A DNA stretch of 64,000 nt. Origin: Pisolithus tinctorius. Its lineage: Eukaryota > Basidiomycota > Agaricomycetes > Boletales > Pisolithaceae. The DNA lies in contig JANFAH010000104.1 of the NCBI GenBank assembly GCA_024663395.1, forward strand, positions 62,001 through 126,000, read 5' to 3'. Positions within the stretch are counted from its first letter, which is position 1; the number at the start of each line of letters is the position of its first letter. A model generated the notes under the pieces. That model was given only the letters and a program-made list of their open reading frames with translations, ran no database searches and had not been told where the DNA came from. The position numbers and the translations under genes are program-made. This document shows positions 11,323 to 22,150 of this stretch, in pieces.

Positions 11323-13448
11323 ATGGCGGGCACTATGACCATTACCGCTGAGGAGGTTAATTGCCTCATCCATGCATACTTCCAGGATTCAGGTTCGCGT
11401 ATCTGGTCTATTCCCCGCGCATTCTCATTCTCCAACCAGGCTTTCAGCATTCAGCATTCACTCTCCGTATGGAGGGCCGTCTAGACAACTCACACCACAT
11501 CAAAAAGCACATTCCACGCGGAGAATTGGTAGAACTCCTCAGCAAAGCACTCCTCTACAGCGAAGTCGAGGCTCATTGGAAGGAAGACGGTCTTGCAAGC
11601 AACTGCAAGAATAACTTCTCTCTCCTTGAGCACCACGTATGCTCGTTTGATGCAGATGGGCAGTCACACCCGTCTACTCAGCCAAATGGGGGACTCACTT
11701 CTCTGGCAATCGTTGGAGATACGAAGAGCAAGCGGAAGTCTGTCACGCCCTCTAGTGAGGATGGGCATGTCGAGAAACGCCCCAGGAGAGAGGATGAAGA
11801 TAATGAATCTGCAATGGTTGTTGATGGTGCGTGTTCTCCATATTTCGGCCTTCTTTCTATTGAACTTCACCGCTCAGGCACGCCTAAGACAATTCCCAAG
11901 GAGGTAAAGTCTCTCGTTGAGCTGCAACCATCGTTTACGGAGGGTGTGTTCAAAAAGCATAAGACGAAAGGAGCTACTCTACCTAAATCAGAAGCAGTAA
12001 CCGTATTGCGAGCACACAAGTCAGAGGTAAGACTGTCACTCGAGCCCACCTTCCTTCGCCAACAAGAATATCAAGGTTTTCGTCGCTTCCTGGAATCCAA
12101 CCTCTGCCGGGAGCCTGATAACTGGGTATGAACACACTATATGTTAGATCGTCGCTCACCTCTATCCAGTGCAAGGGATGCTACGATTATGTATTGGGAT
12201 ATTCCTACCAACTCGCATGACGGCTTGGTGGTTTCTTCTTTGCAGCCCACCGCGAAGATCAGTCTTACCAATTCTGCAAAAGCGGATTTGACCTCTCTGG
12301 ACTGGAACAAAGATGGTACGCTAGTAGCTATTGGGTCGCTCGACTCCGTCCTTCGAATATGCGATACATCAGGCAAGACATACATGATAGACCACCATCA
12401 TAAGGTGAAAGTTAGCCACAACGAATTGGCAAATAGTTAACGCGTCCTAGGGTCCTATATTCGCTGCTAAGTTCTCACCGTCTGGTCAATGGATCGTTAC
12501 GGCAAGCTTGGACAACACCTCTTGTGTATGGGACGTGAAAGACAAGAGACTGCACCGACAATACCGAAACCATGGTGGTTCGTTCTACTCTGATTTTCAA
12601 ATTTCCCATGGATTCATACGGTCTCTGCTAGATGCATGTTGCCTGGATGTGGATTGGATCGGCGATTCCATCTTTGTTAGCTCTGGGGGCGACTGCTTGG
12701 CCCACATCGTTTCTCTCAGCGGCACCAAACCAATACAGACACTCAAGTATGTTCCATCGATGCCTACCGTACCCATGTCCTTGCTTCCTGAACTTCGCCT
12801 AGGGGTCACACAGCCGAGCTGACCATGGTCAGATGCAATCCGTCACGCACTCGTTTGATTTCTGGCTCAGACGATACTACTGCACGAGTATGGAATCTAG
12901 AAGCCATTCTCATGGATAAGATGCCGGCGCCCGTAGTTCTGAAAGGTCATACGAAATGCCTTACGTCCGTTAAATGGTGCCCGTACACCGATCCAGGAAC
13001 GCACGAACTTGTTGCCACGTAAGTTTACAGGCGGACGTTTATTCTCTGGCCATCTCATCCCGTTCGCAGGGCGTCATTTGATATGACTGTGCGACTATGG
13101 GACTCCGTAACCGGAGATTGCTTGCAACTTCTTACTGACCATAGCAAACCTGTTTATTCTCTGTCCTTTAGCCCGGAGGGGTTCCAGCTGGCGACTGGAG
13201 GTGGTGATGGCTATTTGCAGTTGTACGATGTAAAAGTGAGTCGCCTGCTTGTACCAGGGCGGCGGAAGCTGATAATAATCAAGACGGGCGACAAAGTCTG
13301 GTCTTGGTCTGCTGGTATGAGATTGGGTATTTTTGAGATAGACTGGAGAAAATGGGGGGATGTCAGCCGTATTGCTCTTGCGACGGAGCACCGGGCAGTT
13401 GTCATTGTCGATCCAACGAAATTGCATGGTGTTCAGAAGACCACGTGA
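11323..13448 (+). CDS. TBL1/SIF2-like LisH-WD40 corepressor subunit
   Basis: Homologue of TBL1X/TBL1XR1 and yeast Sif2, scaffold subunits of HDAC-containing corepressor complexes in the nucleus. The N-terminal LisH motif ([20 protein letters not shown]) spans the first intron (11393-11439) and is followed by the F-box-like tetramerisation region ([18 protein letters not shown]) and a basic, acidic linker ([20 protein letters not shown]). WD40 blades follow: [100 protein letters not shown], and [20 protein letters not shown]. Start ATG 11323 (12 bases before a second ATG); stop TGA 13446-13448. All exon joins are clean. Together with SIN3 at 49 kb this is the second predicted HDAC-complex scaffold in the window, although they usually sit in different complexes. 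Confidence 0.9.
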
Positions 13449-13770
13449 GGTCTAGCTACTGGTGTATATTTTATACTTTGTCTATTCTTCTGTCGCAATG
13501 TAGCTGTGCTGATTACTGTACGTCGTAGGTAATTCGTTGAGAGCGAGTAAAAGAATAAACTGACTTAGTGCGCCCTCACACTCGATTCACTTCGTTTTTT
13601 TTTGGGTCGTCCATCTCAGCCCAGACAGCCACCATTTAATTACTGCATACCCGTAAACAGTAACTTGGCGACCTGTGGCTCACTCGCAAATTTTGTACCA
13701 GTCGGGACAGTTCCAACTAGCCCCGCCCCTTAACCTGGGCTGCGACTGCACTGCAGTGTAGTAAGCCTCA
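13449..13770. other. intergenic region, left flank of the nested mobile element
   Basis: Contains the 3' flank of the TBL1-like gene, including an AATAAA at about 13553, and an eight-to-nine-base T run near 13593. No gene seen. The inverted-repeat element begins at 13773. Confidence 0.5.
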
Positions 13771-13772
13771 TA

Positions 13773-13787
13773 CATCAGCAAAACGTC
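13773..13787 (+). repeat. left terminal inverted repeat
   Basis: CATCAGCAAAACGTC, perfect inverted match to 27915-27929; weaker similarity continues to 13805. Preceded by TA at 13771-13772. Confidence 0.85.
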
Positions 13788-13789
13788 GG

Positions 13790-14115
13790 AAACCTTGTAA
13801 TTGCCTGATAAGGGCCGTAAGTCCTTAGAAGGGTACTAAGGCCTGTAAGCACCTTATAACTAACCTCCCTTTCGGGCGGGAGCCTGTAAGACTTATGTAC
13901 TCCCGCATGACCGTCATAAGCCTTTCACGAGTTTATAAGCCCATTGTGAGGCTTATAAGGTTGCCATCTCTGACGACGTCTTGCGAGCTTTACAAGGCCC
14001 TGTAAGGCATTACATTCAACTTACAATGTGATTATAAGTTCATTACCGCACTTCTTTTGCAGCTTTGCACCTTGCACCTTACACCGCTTACAACGCTTAC
14101 AAGCACATTATAAAG
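13790..14115. repeat. left subterminal repeat cluster
   Basis: Dense short words of the form CTTGTAA, CCTGTAAG, CTTATAA, TTATAAGCC and TTACAAG in both orientations, for example near 13794, 13853, 13950, 13991 and 14088-14103. The same word family fills the other end of the element (27565-27905) and is not seen at this density elsewhere in the window. Subterminal arrays of this kind are transposase binding sites in CACTA-like elements; that role is inferred here. Confidence 0.65.
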
Positions 14116-14380
14116 CACCACAATCATTGTATTAGTAGTACATTACATGCAAATCCAGTGATGACGTTGGTCCATGAATAGCGAAAGCGGACAGTACAGG
14201 ATGAAGCAGGCAACAGGACAGCAGAAACGAATGAGAGCACTTGCATGAGCGAGAGAAAAAGGCGGCAAAGCAAAGACGACACTCGAGCGGGTAACGGCAC
14301 AGATGTGGAAGATTGCAGCATCTGCTTGAGAAGTGACGGTCAGTGAGGTAGGGAGCGAAAAGGGATCAGAAGATACCCAT

Positions 14381-16217
14381 TCAAGCCCCCCAGCGCGCAC
14401 CCCTTCCACGGCCTCTTCCTCTTCCTTTTGGTCCCCCACGAGAAGCGGTGGAGTGGGGAGGAGGACGAGCCTCGGGCTCAGGACTGGAGAGGGGCGATGG
14501 GGCAAGGTGCGTTTCGTTGTGCACAGAGGAGAGGGCACTATCGGTGTTGACAGTGGTCGCGGTCTGCATTCCGTTATGTGCAGAGGCTGAGAAGGCACTG
14601 TCGGTGTTGACGGTGGTCGCGGTCTGCGTTCCGTTATGCGCAGAGGAGAGGGCAATGCCAGAGGAGACAGTGGTCGCGGCCTGAATTCCATTATGCACAG
14701 AGGAGGTGCTTGCGGTGGCTGAAGCCCCTGCGGTGATGGTTTCAGTTGAGATTGGTCGTGCTGGAAGACTGATGGGCTTACCTCTCAACACAGGATCGAT
14801 GGACGCAGAGTTGACTCAGTTGAGCCGGCGACGAGCAGCGCGCTGCGCAATGACGGCTTGCCACTCCTCCTCAGAACCCAAATCGCTGTTCGAGTCTTCG
14901 GAAGAATTATTGCCATAAATCTGCCTGTAAGATGATAGTAGGGTTGGAGGCGAAACGATTGGCGAATTGAAGTACTCACTGGTTCCACCAGGCCAAAGTT
15001 TCCTTCACCCACGGATCGGTCTCCTTCTCCTCGAAAAGCGAGATGATCGTACAATAAAAGTCTCCGTAAACAAGTCCTCCCGCTGCCTTCCTGAACATTT
15101 CCTCTGACGATAAAGTAAAGTATGCCATTACCGCTGCGTAAGCGATCGTGAATTCCGAAACTTCTTTGATACTGTGGATCTTGTTCTTGGATGGTTTTGT
15201 TGCGATCGTGGAGGCGCCCACAGCAGTCGAGCGACCACAGAAGATGTGTTTATAAAACTGCCACCAATAGGATGTTAACGATTAATCAACGCAACACGGG
15301 TGATCTCGGCTTACGCGTACTAACACATGGCCACAGAAGAGACCGTCTTGGATGTCGTCCAGATTATAAGGCTTCGTTTGGTCGTATAGGAATGACGGTA
15401 ATGGCCAGACTTTGAAAATGAGGTCCCCATTCAAGATGCGGTCTACGTATCTGAGCGAGTATGCGACATAGTCAGCATGTATGCTGTAAGGTAGCAGCTC
15501 GGAGTGACTTACTGGTTTGGACTCTGGTCGAATTCAGAAATGTACTTGTGCAGACACAAGAGACGTGCCAGTTGAGGATGGTGGAAACCGCACAATGACT
15601 TGGAAGTGTCAGTCGGGGGAATGGAAGGCACGAGGGCAGATGTGTTGAGCAGAACGTAGTTAAGGCCAGGCCATTTGAGGGAGCCACAGTCATCAGTGCG
15701 GCAGCAGGTAACACCTTCCTGGACCTAAAACAAGGCGCATATATGCGGTTAGATGAATGGAGAATAAAATGACTTACCATTTCGAGGGCTTCCTCAAGCT
15801 TTTGCCCGTTCGTGTCGTCGATCGCTTTGGACAAATCAGGGACTGCTTCAAGGACGGCTCGATATGTTCAGAGCAAGCGTTCTTTGTCGTCTTCAGGTCT
15901 TGAAACATCAATATGGTGAGTACCGGGGCATCATTGACCATGCAATGAACTTACAATGGGAATCCAGGAGTTCCACCCTTATCGCAAGCTATACCAACTC
16001 CGAACGCAATGGAGACGTTTGCGAACATGTCTATGGTATAAGCGAGGCGGCGTCCTACGGTACGGTAAATGACCATTGGGTCATCTTCGATTCTTCCGGA
16101 GTCTCACGGTACTATTATATGAGTAGCATGTACTAGTACTTACTTTCTTTTCTTGCTTCGACGGCCTTTGACAACGAGGGACTTGGAAGAATTTGGGTTT
16201 GGCAGTGTGTTGTCCAT
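14381..16217 (-). pseudogene. DUF6698-domain protein gene of the transposon, closed early by an in-frame TGA
   Basis: From ATG 16215-16217 (MDNTLPNPNSSKSLVVKGRR) the spliced exons give DDPMVIYRTVGRRLAYTIDM, VLEAVPDLSKAIDDTNGQ, a Cys-containing segment, FHHPQLARLLCLHKYISEF, VDRILNGDLIFKVWPLPSFL, GLFCGHVLVRHIFCGRS, VSEFTIAYAAVMAYFTLSSE and DPWVKETLAWWNQQIYG. This order matches the DUF6698 family, common in Agaricomycetes and of unknown function. A TGA at 14816-14818 stops the frame after ...ARRRLN, but the same frame then stays open for about 144 codons to a TGA at 14381-14383 and encodes 20-residue repeats and an RG-rich end (GRGRGRGRGARWGA). A CGA-to-TGA change would explain the break. It could also be a natural stop, leaving the repeat region as 3' UTR. 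It is transcribed away from the transposase gene within the same inverted-repeat unit. Confidence 0.72.
14510..14703 (-). repeat. about 60-bp tandem repeat, three copies plus a partial
   Basis: Units of 60, 60 and 57 bases with a partial copy before them, diverged by several substitutions. In the DUF6698 reading frame each unit encodes S-x-H-N-G-x-Q-T-A-T-T-V-N-T-D-S-A-type repeats, and the copy lengths are multiples of three, consistent with a coding repeat. Confidence 0.8.
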
Positions 16218-16308
16218 GGGAGAGAAGAGTTAAGGGGGGAGAAAATGTGAGCCCCTAAGGACGCGACTCGTGTAGGTATAAGTATGTCTATGCACCATTG
16301 TCACGTGA

Positions 16309-16313
16309 CTGTG
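16309..16313. repeat. target-site duplication, left copy
   Basis: CTGTG directly before the left LTR; the right copy is CCGTG (23052-23056). The single mismatch is a C/T transition at a CpG. Confidence 0.6.
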
Positions 16314-17215
16314 TGTGAAGTACGGGTTTACCCTTGGGTGACCAGGCTTCAAGACCGGGTGACAGGGGTTAAGTCCGAGTGGCCAAAGTCAAGGCCGGAA
16401 GACAGGGGCCAAGTCTGGTTGGACTGGAGTTGAGGCCGGAGGTTAGGGGCTAAGTCCGGAGGACCGGACTTAAGACCGGGAGCGCGGGAACAAGGCCGGT
16501 AGCGTGGGAAACCGACCGGTGTTGGAGTGTGCACAAGGGGAAGCCGGTCCAGGGTTGGATCTACCTCCCTTGGTCTCAGCTTATGTGCTGTACCCTTATG
16601 CAAGCCGGGGAGAGGTCCGGGACAGGGGTCAGGGATAGCTTAAGGCTCGGCCTTAGCTATAGAGTAGTCTCGAGGGGTAAGACGGAGTTGAGGGTAATAC
16701 TAAGTTGATATTCTGACTGGGGTGCTACGAAGTATGTACAGGGGTTAAATACAGGAGGCTGGTCTGGGATAATGAACATAGAGCCGGACTTGTGAATAAG
16801 CTATTAGTGAGATGATTAGCAAGACAAGGATAGCCACAGTGGCTATGCAGAGGCTAATAGCCAAAGTCCAGGTGACCGGCATAACCGGGGTCGGACACAG
16901 GATTGTACAGTAAGCAAAGTCTGATGAACGGGCTAGACTAAATATAGTACAAACAAAGGGAAACAGACCGGAGTTATGTCCGGGTGACCTGGACATAGAC
17001 CTGGGAGGACCGGGGTGGAGCAGCGCAAGGCCGGGAGGCCGAAACGGACCGGAGATAGGGGTAAAACACCGGGCTTGAGTTATGCAAGCCGGAGTTGAGT
17101 TATCTAGGGCCGGGATTGGGTTTTCTAGGCTGGACTAGGACCGGACTTGACCGGAGATAGGGGCTAGGGGGTCCGGACTGGACTGGGAACGAGTCCGAGA
17201 GTCATGGATATGACA
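16314..17215 (-). repeat. left LTR (3' LTR in element orientation)
   Basis: 902 bp, starts TGTGAAGTAC and ends ATATGACA. Direct match to 22151-23051 at offset 5837 (5836 after the indel near 17170). Differences at 16324, 16530, 16618 and 17196. Confidence 0.92.
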
Positions 17216-17251
17216 GTATCCCCCTCTTAGGAACCGAACCCTTGAGGTTCC
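17216..17251 (-). promoter_or_regulatory. polypurine tract with adjoining hairpin
   Basis: On the minus strand AAGAGGGGGATA abuts the 3' LTR, the expected plus-strand primer position. Immediately before it is a six-base-pair stem, GGAACC (17230-17235) with GGTTCC (17246-17251), with a 10-base loop. A second tract with a different stem occurs at 19277-19309. Confidence 0.65.
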
Positions 17252-19276
17252 ACAGGGAAATATGCTCAGAGGGTTATGCAGTGAGGTCCCATGACTAGGA
17301 GTGAGTCCGAGTGCACACACAGTGCCAAGGGTGAGCCCGAGGGCTGGGAGCCAGGCCAGCAATGACCGGAGGTTCAGTAGTTCGGACCAGAATGGGACAA
17401 GCCAGGTTTGTGGGCAAGGGTCAAGTCCGAGGACTGTCCTGGGAACCCGAGGCCAGAGAAGCGACAACAAGAGGGCCGGAGACCGGTCTAGGAGGCTGCC
17501 AGACAGTTCAGCAGGCCGGGACAAGGCAAAGCCGAGTCCGGAAGTGACTAGACCAGCTGTATGGGGGTTTCTGGAGACAGCTGAAAGCTGAGGCTGATGT
17601 CTCAGAGGGCCGGAGTTGCACTTCGGAGCTGGGTGGAATAACCAGGTAAGGCCTAGGGGTGTGCTTCAGGGCCAGGTCAGGGAAAGCCGGAGACCGAAGA
17701 TGTGCAGGGGACTGGTAACGTCCAACTAATGTACCAGGGGTGAACCACTAGGGCCGGAGGTGTGCTTCAAAGCTGGTTCAGGGCAACACAGAGGCCGAGA
17801 GGTTCGGAGAGGTCGAGGGATGACCAAAAGATGGTCCAGGGGTGTACCAGTGTGCTGCTGAGTGACAACGGAATGACACAAAGGCTAGGTGGGTGCCAAG
17901 AAGGCCGGAAAACCGGTCTAGGAATGCACTGGTTGGACCGGGAGTGCACTGCAGGGATACAGGGGGTCATGAGGAGTGCCAAGAAGGCCAGGGCAGGTCC
18001 AAGGTCTGCTCCAGAGGGTCACGGGGTCTGAAAGTATGTATCTACAGAAAAGAAAACAGATAACAGAAAACCAAGAAAACATATAACAAGGGAACAGGAA
18101 ACCGAAGCCAGAGACAGGGGTCAAAGCCGAAGGCTGAGACCGAGGGTGGCTCAGGCCAGTGGTGGCAAAAGCTGGAGACCGAGACCGAGAGCAGCTGAAG
18201 CCTGTTGTGCTAAAGCAAGTGGTCTGGCAAAGACAGCAAGACTGAAGACCGGTCAAGGGAACAGAAGGCCTGGAAGGCCGGGAACCGGTCTGAGGATCGG
18301 AGAGGGCTTGAACAGACAGGTGGGGACCGGTCTGGAGCCAGAGAAGACTGGAGGCCATCAGGAGACCAGTCTGGTGGTCAGGACAGGCCAGAAAGGCTAG
18401 TCGGAGACTGGTTTGGACCTGGGAAGGGCTGGAAGGCCGGAAATGTCAAAGGGAGACCGGTCTGGGGTTGGGCAGGGCTGGAGTGGCTGGCTGGAGGCCG
18501 GTCTGAAGGTGTCGGAGGGGTTTGGGGTGGCTAGAGGTGACCTGAGGTGCCATCCAGCTGGTGGGCTGACAACTGGAGGCCAAAACAGTGTAGGCCGATG
18601 GGCTAACACTGAGACCGGGGTAACCAGGGGTAGCAAGGTGTAGTCCCGAGGCCGGAAGTGGCAAGCCCAAGTGCCGAGCACCCTGGAACAGGCCGGACAG
18701 GCCTCTGGAGGACAGTGAGGGACCAGGGAGGCTGTCTAGGACAGCGAGAGTTGAGTTTGCACAAGGACTGGAGGGCTGGACATAGCTAGGCATGAACCGG
18801 AGACCAGCAGGTCATAAAACCGGTTCAATGAAGGCCTAGGGATGTTGGCAGGAAGTGAGTCCGGGTGTTGAGTCCGGTTTAGGGGTGTCCGGAGTTGGTT
18901 GGAAGTGGGTTTTCCGGTGGCAAGAAGCCCGAGGGCCAAAAGTCATTGGAGGACCGGTTCAGGGGGTCTGGAGACTGGGTGAGGCCTAGGGGTTGTCCAG
19001 CCGAAAGGCTGAGAACAGGAGGCCGAGGCCAGTGAGACCGGTGAACACACAATCACTGAGGCCGAGGACTACTGAGATAGTGAGACCGGAGTACCAACAC
19101 AAATGTCAGGGGCTGGGAGCAACCCAGGGCAGGTGGTTCGGGAGTGCTTCAGTATGCAAGGACCGGGCCAAGGAACTGGGAACCGGTATGCAGGGACCGA
19201 GCAGGGTTGTGCTGAGGGCACCGGAGAGGTAGCAGACAGGGGTTTGGAAGAGAGTAGGTCACTAGTGAGGTCCCTT

Positions 19277-19309
19277 ATCCCCCTCTTAGGGTAGACTTCC
19301 CAAGTCTAC
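19277..19309 (-). promoter_or_regulatory. internal second polypurine tract with hairpin
   Basis: The 14-base string TATCCCCCTCTTAG found beside the left LTR is repeated here at 19276-19289. It is followed by a perfect eight-base-pair stem, GTAGACTT (19291-19298) and AAGTCTAC (19302-19309), with a three-base loop. Central polypurine tracts are known in some retroelements; this role is inferred. Confidence 0.5.
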
Positions 19310-22150
19310 AGGGGTACAAGGTGTGGGCTAGGGCCACCGAGAGGAGTACTGGACAGGTAGTAGCAGTACTACCACCGGAGTTGCAAGTCCGAGTACTGAG
19401 AATGCTGAGACCAGCTTAACAGGTGTTAAGACCAGTTTCGGGAAGCTTTTTCAAGGCCGGAAAAGCTTTAAAAGCGGAGATACAAGGCCGGCAGAGCAGG
19501 CCGGACTGGTATGGGAATAGTAAGGAGTGTCGGAGTCAAAGGTAAGGGTATGAAGGCCAGAACCAGAGCCCGAGAGGAAACCAGAAGGCCGGTGAAGATC
19601 GGCAGGCCAAAAGACAACCGGTAAGACCGGAGTCAGGAGAGTGGGTAGGACCAGAGTTCCGGAGTCAATGGTGGGGTGACAGTGGCGATGGTTAGGGGAA
19701 GGTGAGGGGTTAGCTGGTACCCGAAGGGGCCTCGCGAACATACAAGTTCCGGGGCGAGTGGGTGAGCTGGGAAGCAGACTGGCAGAGTCAGGGGTTTGTC
19801 AGATGGGCCGAAGCCCGGGGTGTCTTGCAAGCAAATTCATGCTCCAAGGCGGGGTTGACGTCAGGGGGGTTAGCAAACTTTAGTATTAGGCGGGGATAGG
19901 TGACTGCACTACACTCGGCCACCAACAGGTGCCTATTGAGTGGGCTAGTCGGTTCCCTACAACCAGAATACTTCAGTTCCTAACGGGTTGACAAGGCCGA
20001 TTAAAACAGGGGTCAGAGGCCGAGAGAGAACCAAGGCCGGGTCCACCAAGGACCGGAAAGAGGTGCTAGGTCGAGACCATAGCACTGGGGTAGAGGACAG
20101 GGGTAGTTCCGGGAGGAGGGAGAGGCCCGAAGGCCAAACGAGTGACAGAGGAGTAGCATAGAGCTACCCAAGGGGTATCAGAGGCCGAGGGAGGCCGGAG
20201 ATGGGAGACCGGCCAAAAGGAATGAGTCCGCAGTGAGCAAGACCGGTCAGGGGCCATGAGAAGGCCTGGAGATGAACACTGGAAGAGAGAAAGAAAGCCG
20301 GAGTCAGCAAGACCGGTCAGGGGCTCTAAGGAAGTCTGGAGATAACAGGCCAGACAAAGGGTGACAAGGCCTAGTGAGGGAGGGAAGACCGGAACTCAGG
20401 AGACCGGTCATAAAGGAGTCCGGAGGTGGGAAAAGCGGACACAAATAGGGGGACCGGAGTTAGCAAGTCCAGTCCAAGGCTACAAAGCCAGGTTGAGGCC
20501 AAGGGACTGGCAGGACGAGCCAGGGCCACAAGGGGACTGGAGTTGGCAAGTCCGGACCAGGGCTGTAAGGCCAGGTGAAACCAAAGGCCTGGCAGGACAA
20601 GCCAGGGGGTGCTAAGGGGAACAGAGTAATGCACTAATTGATTTGTCTCTGCTGAGACCACCAGTTTGGCTTCTGGTGTACCGGAGTACCAACTTGTTGA
20701 CCCAGTTAGGATCCTGGGGTAGACTCTAATTGTTTTGTCTCAACTGAGACTACCGGTTTTGGCTTCCAGAGTACAGAGTTACCAACTTGTTAACCCGGTT
20801 AGGATCCCGGGGTGGACAGAGGACAGGGAAAGGACCGGAAATAAGGTCAGGGACCGGGATGGGGGCCGGAGGACCAGCAGACCGGTCCTAGACCGAAAAT
20901 CGGGGGTCAGGAGCAAGTCCAAAGGGCTAGCATGCCCAGGGGGTGCCTCTAAGTGAAAAGTGAGGCCGGAAAAGAGGTCAGGGACCGGGCTAAGGCCCAG
21001 AGGGCTGGCAGACCGGTCCTAGACCGAAACAGAGGTGTCATGCACTAGCCAAGACCACAAGAGCCGAGGCCTGGTGCAAGTCCAAAGGACAAGCACCACT
21101 CCAAGGCCGAGGTGACTAGTGCAGGACCAGGACAATGGACAGGGGACCCAGGAGGGGTCTGAGAGGAATAAGAGGGTCTGGGGAAAGCCAGGACCGGTCC
21201 AAGACCTAGTAACAGGTCTAGACAAGTCCAGGTGAGGTGGCTGAATCAAACTGGGGCTGAGAGGGCCAGTAACAAAGGGCAGGAGGCCGAGGGAAGTGGC
21301 AAACCGGCTTCAGACAAGTCCAAGTGAGTGTGGACAAGCCAACCCAGGGCCAGACAGGCCGGTGACAGACAGTTCCGGAGACCGGAAAGGGGGTCCAGGG
21401 CTCCAAGGCCGGTGTAGCAAAGGCCGAGGGTGGAGACCGGACCCAAAAACCGCTGAAGCCGAGTGCCGATGGGGAACCAGGGAAGGTGTTGAGGGCCGGG
21501 ACTGGCTAAGTCCAGGTCTGTGGGCTGCACCGGAGGTGCACAGATGTCCGAAGACCAATATTGGGGGGTCAGGAGGTCAAATGAGTGATGAGATCCCAGT
21601 ATCCAGAATAGTAGAACTGGACCTAGAGACCACTGAGACAGAGTGCTGGGATGACTGAGGTAAGGACTGTGGTGAAGACCGGGGTGACCAGCCAGAGGTC
21701 AGAGACAGCTCGGGGGAGCTAACAGAAGTGAGTCCGGTTGATGAGGCCGGCTCAGGGGCAAGTCCGGAGAGTAACTCCGACTTGGAAGTGGGCTCAGGCA
21801 TGAACCTGGGTTGGTGGTGAGTCCGGATGGTGAGTCCAACTCAGGGGCTGACATGGCCGGTCCGGAGTCAGGAGAAAACGAGGGGCAGGCAGGGCTCAGG
21901 AGTGAGGGAATGGATGCATTAAGTTTTGACCACTAAGGACATAGTGTCAGGGGTAATGCAACCCGGGGGTGTGCAGAGTGCCAAGGGGTGCCGGGTTACC
22001 TCTCTGCTTTAGCAGAGATCTCCGGGTTGGGCCCCGGAGTCAGAGGAGAGGTATCCCGATGAGTCCTGATGGGCAAGGTCATGGGTAGGGGCTCTAGAGC
22101 AGGGCCTAGACATGATGCAATGACTTGCACAAGTGTGAGTCAGAATATAC

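Larger units (their letters stand above)
17216..22150 (-). other. internal region of the LTR element, no coding capacity seen
   Basis: About 4.9 kb that is strongly purine-rich on the plus strand, built from words such as GGCCGG, GAGGCC and the palindrome ACCGGT. Open frames up to about 150 codons exist on both strands but have low-complexity Pro/Ser/Leu or Gly/Arg composition and no family motifs. Confidence 0.7.

Noticed and set aside
14510..14703. CRISPR-like array
   Set aside because: Units are adjacent, diverged and coding in frame; no spacers, and the genome is fungal.
16349..16996. Identical open frames in both LTRs (also 22186-22833), considered as duplicated genes
   Set aside because: They are part of the 0.9-kb direct repeat and have no protein features; the duplication is the LTR itself.
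17216..22150. Many open frames of 60-150 codons inside the LTR element, considered as gag or pol
   Set aside because: They are low-complexity by-products of biased composition on both strands; no zinc knuckle, protease, reverse transcriptase or integrase motif could be read.
22100..22150. tRNA primer-binding site next to the right (5') LTR
   Set aside because: The sequence adjoining the LTR on the minus strand does not begin with TGG or match a tRNA 3' end that I know; left uncalled.
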